Source of the DNA: Desertivirga xinjiangensis
GTDB lineage: Bacteria > Bacteroidota > Bacteroidia > Sphingobacteriales > Sphingobacteriaceae
Reading direction: 5' to 3'
Assembly (NCBI RefSeq): GCF_024436435.1
Contig: NZ_JAFMZP010000001.1
Location: 930,001-994,000, forward strand
DNA: 64,000 bases
Part shown: positions 60,183 through 64,000 of the stretch, piece by piece
Numbering within the stretch: the stretch's first letter is position 1
How the letters are laid out: every line of letters starts with the position of its first letter
Made by a program: the position numbers and the translations under genes
The notes under the pieces: generated by a model
Databases searched by the model: none
Told to the model about the DNA's origin: nothing
The model's input: the letters and a program-made list of their open reading frames with translations, nothing else

Positions 60183-62393
60183 ATGAATAGATATACTAAG
60201 ATATCCTGTTTGTTCTTATCCCTATTTTTGAGCGCAGCAGCATATGGTCAAAGGAAAAAAGACGTCCCGCTATACAAGGATGCTAAGCAAGCAGTAGAAG
60301 ACCGGGTCCAGGATCTGTTGTCGCGTATGACATTGGAAGAAAAGGTAATGCAACTAAACCAGTATACCCTGGGCAGAAACGATAATGCCAATAATATGGC
60401 AGATCCGGTAAATGATATTCCGGCAGAAATCGGCTCATTGATCTATTTCAGCAGCGACCCCGGTCTGCGTAACAAGGTTCAGAAAAAAGCGATGGAGCAA
60501 TCTCGACTGGGTATTCCCATCATATTTGGTTATGATGTTATCCACGGATTCCGCACCGTCTATCCCATTTCTTTAGCACAAGCCTGCTCATGGAACCCGG
60601 TTTTGGTAGAACAAGCCTGTGCGGTTGCTGCGCAGGAAGCAAGGATGTCGGGGGTTGACTGGACATTTTCACCTATGATCGATGTGGCCCGTGATGGCAG
60701 ATGGGGCCGGGTAGCCGAAGGTTATGGAGAGGATCCTTATACGAATGCGGTATTTGGTGTAGCTTCTGTGAAAGGTTATCAGGGAAATGATCTGTCAGAT
60801 CCGGCGCGGGTTGCCGCCTGCCTTAAACACTATATTGGTTATGGTGCTTCAGAAGCGGGGCGTGATTATGTTTATACCGAAATATCGGATCAGACGCTTT
60901 GGAATACTTATATGCCTCCTTACCTGGAGGGCGTAAAAGCCGGGGCGGCGACTTTGATGAGTTCGTTCAACGATATTAGTGGTACACCAGGAACAGCCAA
61001 CCGCTATATCTTGAGAGATGTACTGAAAGAACGCTGGGGGCATGATGGATTCGTGGTGTCTGACTGGGGGGCTATCGAACAGCTCAGGCCGCAAGGTGTG
61101 GCTAAAGACAAGAAAGAAGCTGCATTGAAAGCATTCACAGCCGGAGTAGAAATGGATATGATGAACAAGAGCTATGATACCCATCTGGGAGCTTTAGTGA
61201 AAGAAGGAAAGGTGTCTGAGGATATGCTAAATGATGCGGTAAAGCGTGTATTAAGAGTAAAATTTCGTTTAGGTCTTTTCGACAGGCCTTATACCCAGGT
61301 AAGTAAAGAAAAAGAGCGGTTTCTTTTGCCGAAGAGTTTAGCGATAGCAGAGCGCCTGGCTGAGGAATCTATCGTGTTGTTGAAGAATAAAAACAAAACG
61401 CTACCCTTGTCGGGTGTTGCAAAGCTTGCTGTGATTGGTCCGATGGCTAACAGCAAGTGGCATTTACTTGGTTCCTGGAGAGCCCAGGGGAATGCGGAGG
61501 ACGCAACTACCGTATACGAAGCTTTGAAAAAAGATTTCCAAGGCAAAGCCCAGGTAATGCAGGCTGCGGGTTGTGACTTTGACGGGAATGACAGATCAGG
61601 TTTTGAAGAGGCAAAAAAAGTTGGAGCATCTTCCGATGCTATTATTATCTGTTTAGGTGAGAAAGCCCAATGGAGCGGTGAGAATGCGTCGCGCTCTACC
61701 ATTGCATTGCCGCAAATACAGGAAGAGCTGTTAATGGAACTTAAAAAATTGGGTAAGCCCCTGATCCTTGTTCTTTCCAGCGGACGTCCTTTAGAGTTGA
61801 ATAGACTTGAACCTGTCTGCGATGCTATTTTAACCATGTGGCAGCCAGGAATTCCTGGAGGTAAACCTGTGTCGGGCGTTATTTCCGGAAGGGTGAATCC
61901 ATCAGGTAAATTATCCATGACATTTCCTTACTCAACCGGCCAGATCCCCATTTATTATAATCATCGTCAAAGCGCGAGGCCGCACCAGGGAAAATACCAG
62001 GATATTCCGAGCACACCTTTGTATGACTTTGGTCATGGTTTGAGCTATACCACGTTTGAATACGGAGAGCTAAAAGCATCGGTGCTGAAAGCCAGGCCGG
62101 ACGGAAAGATCGCAGTTGAGGTACCGGTAAAAAATACGGGAGATACTGATGGAATGGAGACTGTGCATTGGTTTATATCTGATCCGGTAAGCACTATTTC
62201 CCGCCCGGTTAAGGAGCTTAAATATTTTGAGAAGCAGTTGATCAAAAAAGGTGAGACAAAGGTATTCCGTTTTGAAATCGATGTGAAAAGAGATTTCGGG
62301 TTCGTTAGTAATCAAGGCAAAAAGTATGTTGAGGACGGCGACTATTATGTTATTGTGAAGGATAAGAAGGTAAAAATAGAAGTAGGTCGATAA
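60183..62393 (+). CDS. GH3 family beta-glycosidase
   Basis: A 736-residue exported enzyme (signal to AAAYGQ). GH3 order: TIM-barrel domain (MTLEEKVMQLNQ, GIPIIFGYDVIHGF, RDGRWGRVAEGYGEDPY, FVVSDWGAIEQL with the nucleophile Asp), alpha/beta sandwich (ESIVLLKNKNKTLPLS, GEKAQWSGENASRST with the acid/base region) and a C-terminal fibronectin-like domain (FGHGLSYTTFEYGEL). Likely a beta-glucosidase or beta-xylosidase acting on oligosaccharides in the periplasm. It is the seventh gene of the hydrolase operon. Confidence 0.92.
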   Translation: MNRYTKISCLFLSLFLSAAAYGQRKKDVPLYKDAKQAVEDRVQDLLSRMTLEEKVMQLNQYTLGRNDNANNMADPVNDIPAEIGSLIYFSSDPGLRNKVQKKAMEQSRLGIPIIFGYDVIHGFRTVYPISLAQACSWNPVLVEQACAVAAQEARMSGVDWTFSPMIDVARDGRWGRVAEGYGEDPYTNAVFGVASVKGYQGNDLSDPARVAACLKHYIGYGASEAGRDYVYTEISDQTLWNTYMPPYLEGVKAGAATLMSSFNDISGTPGTANRYILRDVLKERWGHDGFVVSDWGAIEQLRPQGVAKDKKEAALKAFTAGVEMDMMNKSYDTHLGALVKEGKVSEDMLNDAVKRVLRVKFRLGLFDRPYTQVSKEKERFLLPKSLAIAERLAEESIVLLKNKNKTLPLSGVAKLAVIGPMANSKWHLLGSWRAQGNAEDATTVYEALKKDFQGKAQVMQAAGCDFDGNDRSGFEEAKKVGASSDAIIICLGEKAQWSGENASRSTIALPQIQEELLMELKKLGKPLILVLSSGRPLELNRLEPVCDAILTMWQPGIPGGKPVSGVISGRVNPSGKLSMTFPYSTGQIPIYYNHRQSARPHQGKYQDIPSTPLYDFGHGLSYTTFEYGELKASVLKARPDGKIAVEVPVKNTGDTDGMETVHWFISDPVSTISRPVKELKYFEKQLIKKGETKVFRFEIDVKRDFGFVSNQGKKYVEDGDYYVIVKDKKVKIEVGR

Positions 62394-62397
62394 AAGA

Positions 62398-63612
62398 ATG
62401 GCGAGTCAAGGGAGAATTTATTTGATGCTTTGCATCCTATTAATACACAGTTTTACGCTAGTAGCTAGAGGTGCAAAAAATGATCTGGATTATACCAGTC
62501 CGAATATGTACAAACGCGGTACCCAGAGCGAACGGATCCAAAGGGCAGTAGATGAGGCAAAGCGTACGACCGGAAAAGTGATTATTCCGAGGTATGACGT
62601 TGTAGAAAAAACAACAGTCTGGCTGCTAGACCAAGCAATCCTGTTGCCGGGTGATATAGAGCTTGAACTGAATAATTGCAAGATCAAATTATCGGATAAG
62701 TGCAGGGATAATTTTATCCGTTCTGCAAACGCGGGTCTGGGCATCAGTACTGTCCAGCCTTTAAGCAACATTAAAATAACGGGCAGGGGCAACGTCTTAT
62801 TGGAAGGTGCCAGCAATCCGCGCTCTACGGGAGATCATAATAAGACCTTGTCCAAAGATCCTAAAGGATTCGGACAATCTTATGGAAGCGACGCCGGTAA
62901 AAGTGGAGAGAACCAGAAAGGCGGGTGGCGTAATCACGCTATTATACTTGCTCATGTCGATGCTTTTGAGATAAGCGGTATTAAGCTGAAGGACTACCAT
63001 GCTCATGGTTTAGTGTTAGAACGTTGTACAAATGGCAAGGTAAAGGACATCACTTTAGATGTCAGGCAAGCCGTTAACGTTGCTGGAGCCGACAGGCAGC
63101 TCCTGAACCAGGATGGATTGGGAGTGCGGTTCGGATGCAGAAACATAATCATAGATAATTGCAGAGGCAAAAGCGGAGATGATTTTATTAATATCGGACT
63201 GACTGACACGGGGGTGGGAGCAGGTGAGGAAAATGTCAATGTGGTAAGTGGCTCTATATATGGCGGCGAAAAAGATAACATCTCAAACGTATATCTTCAG
63301 AACTGGCAGGATTTCTATTCTATTTCACACCGTGCAATCCGCATTATGCCGGTTGGAAAACTTAGAATAAGAAATGTTTTTATAGAGAATATGGTAATCA
63401 GCCCTTTATCAAACCAGGGCCTGGTTGTTGAACATGCCGGAAATATAAAGGGACTTTTTGTAAGAAATATAATTACCGGTTTGCCTGTCAAGGCCAGGGG
63501 GATATCAGACGCTAGTTTCAGGGATATTCTATATACAGGCGATGGAGAAGCGATCGATATACAGGCTAATAGTACTGTAGCAATGGACAATGTAATAAGT
63601 ACAAAACCTTAG
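62398..63612 (+). CDS. Exported right-handed beta-helix protein, GH28-like or lyase-like
   Basis: A 404-residue protein with a signal peptide (about 1-24). Repeated short strands typical of parallel beta-helices run from about 40 to 395. GH28-type residues are partly kept: NQDGLGVRFG and SGDDFIN recall NTDG and GDD, and HRAIRIM recalls RIK; a clear GHG motif is missing. It is therefore either a divergent GH28 galacturonase-type enzyme or a polysaccharide lyase giving substrates for the GH88 enzyme. It is the last gene of the cluster, four bases after GH3. Confidence 0.65.
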   Translation: MASQGRIYLMLCILLIHSFTLVARGAKNDLDYTSPNMYKRGTQSERIQRAVDEAKRTTGKVIIPRYDVVEKTTVWLLDQAILLPGDIELELNNCKIKLSDKCRDNFIRSANAGLGISTVQPLSNIKITGRGNVLLEGASNPRSTGDHNKTLSKDPKGFGQSYGSDAGKSGENQKGGWRNHAIILAHVDAFEISGIKLKDYHAHGLVLERCTNGKVKDITLDVRQAVNVAGADRQLLNQDGLGVRFGCRNIIIDNCRGKSGDDFINIGLTDTGVGAGEENVNVVSGSIYGGEKDNISNVYLQNWQDFYSISHRAIRIMPVGKLRIRNVFIENMVISPLSNQGLVVEHAGNIKGLFVRNIITGLPVKARGISDASFRDILYTGDGEAIDIQANSTVAMDNVISTKP

Positions 63613-63672
63613 TTATAGAAACTGGCCGGCTTTAGATGTCTAAAAAGGTAAAAATTCCATAAAAAGCCTTCT

Positions 63673-63710
63673 TTGTACAAAAATGAACCATTTCCGTACG
63701 AAAACGAACC
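63673..63710 (+). promoter_or_regulatory. Second copy of the direct-repeat activator site
   Basis: Units TTGTACAAAAATGAACC and CCGTACGAAAACGAACC start 21 bases apart. TAGTTTTG follows at 63732-63739, 59 bases from the first unit, the same layout as at 49266. The leader also shares AAGCACCAATTA with the first copy. Confidence 0.7.
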
Positions 63711-63859
63711 CTCTAAACATGCCTTTGTATATAGTTTTGTTACAGCAAAAAGGGCAGAAGCCTGGCAAGCACCAATTAACGTAAACAAATTTTAAACCAG
63801 CGAGTGGGCGTTGAATCCGGATTCCGGCTACAGCGAACCGCCAATTTAAACCGAATATT

Positions 63860-64000
63860 ATGAAGTGTTTTCAAGTAGTAATTGCAGATATCGCCAAGAA
63901 GCTGCACAACTCAAAGTCGAAAAATTATTATCGCTTTGACATGCCAATCATAAAGCCGAAAATAATCGCAACCCCTTCCAACTTAACAGAAAGAAATTTA
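63860..64000 (+). CDS. Start of an unknown gene, cut by the window end
   Basis: Open frame from ATG 63860 to the last base (47 codons), beginning MKCFQVVIADIAKKLHNSK. It stands downstream of the second activator element, so it is the first gene of another operon in the same regulon. A basic N-terminus before a possible signal segment is seen in some SusC-type TonB receptors of Sphingobacteriaceae, but nothing in the 47 residues is diagnostic. Confidence 0.45.
   Translation, partial: MKCFQVVIADIAKKLHNSKSKNYYRFDMPIIKPKIIATPSNLTERNL

Noticed and set aside
1-64000. CRISPR arrays, insertion sequences, prophage or toxin-antitoxin genes
   Set aside because: None was recognised: no regularly spaced repeats, transposase motifs or phage structural genes were seen on either strand.

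Overview
The window looks like a chromosomal segment of a Bacteroidetes bacterium, most likely a member of the Sphingobacteriaceae such as Pedobacter or a relative. Evidence: fused CcoN-CcoO cytochrome oxidase, several promoters of the Bacteroidetes type (TTTG, about 19 bases, TAnnTTTG), few Shine-Dalgarno sequences, DUF4374 lipoprotein next to a TonB receptor, and a glycoside hydrolase locus. No rRNA, CRISPR array, insertion sequence or phage was recognised. No species can be named from the sequence alone.

Bases 1-37700 form a low-oxygen and nitric-oxide island. It starts with the end of adhE, a two-gene ThrE-type exporter and a DUF4914 protein. Next come a receiver-CRP fusion regulator, a universal stress protein, and a tight operon for nitric oxide defence: Ric-type Fe-S repair protein, DUF1858/DUF2249 protein, two heme-copper-oxidase-like membrane proteins, a DUF59 protein and a quinol NO reductase. 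A cytochrome c, QueD, a flavin-oxidase-like protein and an orphan ketoacyl synthase follow. The cbb3 oxidase operon (ccoNO-Q-P-G-fixH-exporter) and a second operon (2-hydroxyacid dehydrogenase, hemN, unknown flavin-type protein, ccoI, ccoS) sit on the minus strand. A histidine kinase with a FixL-type heme-PAS domain is followed by a second receiver-CRP fusion. Another universal stress protein, two YceI proteins around an outer-membrane barrel, and small unknowns close the region.

The unifying observation is a palindrome, TGAY-N4-RTCA, found in ten intergenic places, often about 75-80 bases before the start codon of these genes. The two receiver-CRP proteins carry the FNR-type recognition-helix residues E..SR but no N-terminal cysteine cluster. 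The simplest model is that heme-based oxygen sensing by the FixL-like kinase is passed to a protein that fuses the roles of FixJ and FixK, which then controls the oxidase, NO defence, heme synthesis, fermentation and stress genes.

Bases 37900-44400 are mostly housekeeping: hscA-type Hsp70, glycyl-tRNA synthetase, an odd 110-base tRNA-like gene with a good promoter and terminator, a SugE-type exporter, an acetyltransferase, a gene-poor stretch, and one unknown protein. Bases 44400-49170 hold a TonB receptor, its DUF4374 lipoprotein and an AraC regulator, probably for iron-chelate uptake.

Bases 49200-64000 are a polysaccharide utilisation cluster of eight exported proteins in one direction: GH36-like, GH97, GH2, GH88, GH2, a GH35-like domain without the catalytic barrel, GH3 and a GH28-like beta-helix. 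The same 21-base direct-repeat element lies before the first gene and again after the last one, before an open frame that runs off the end of the window.
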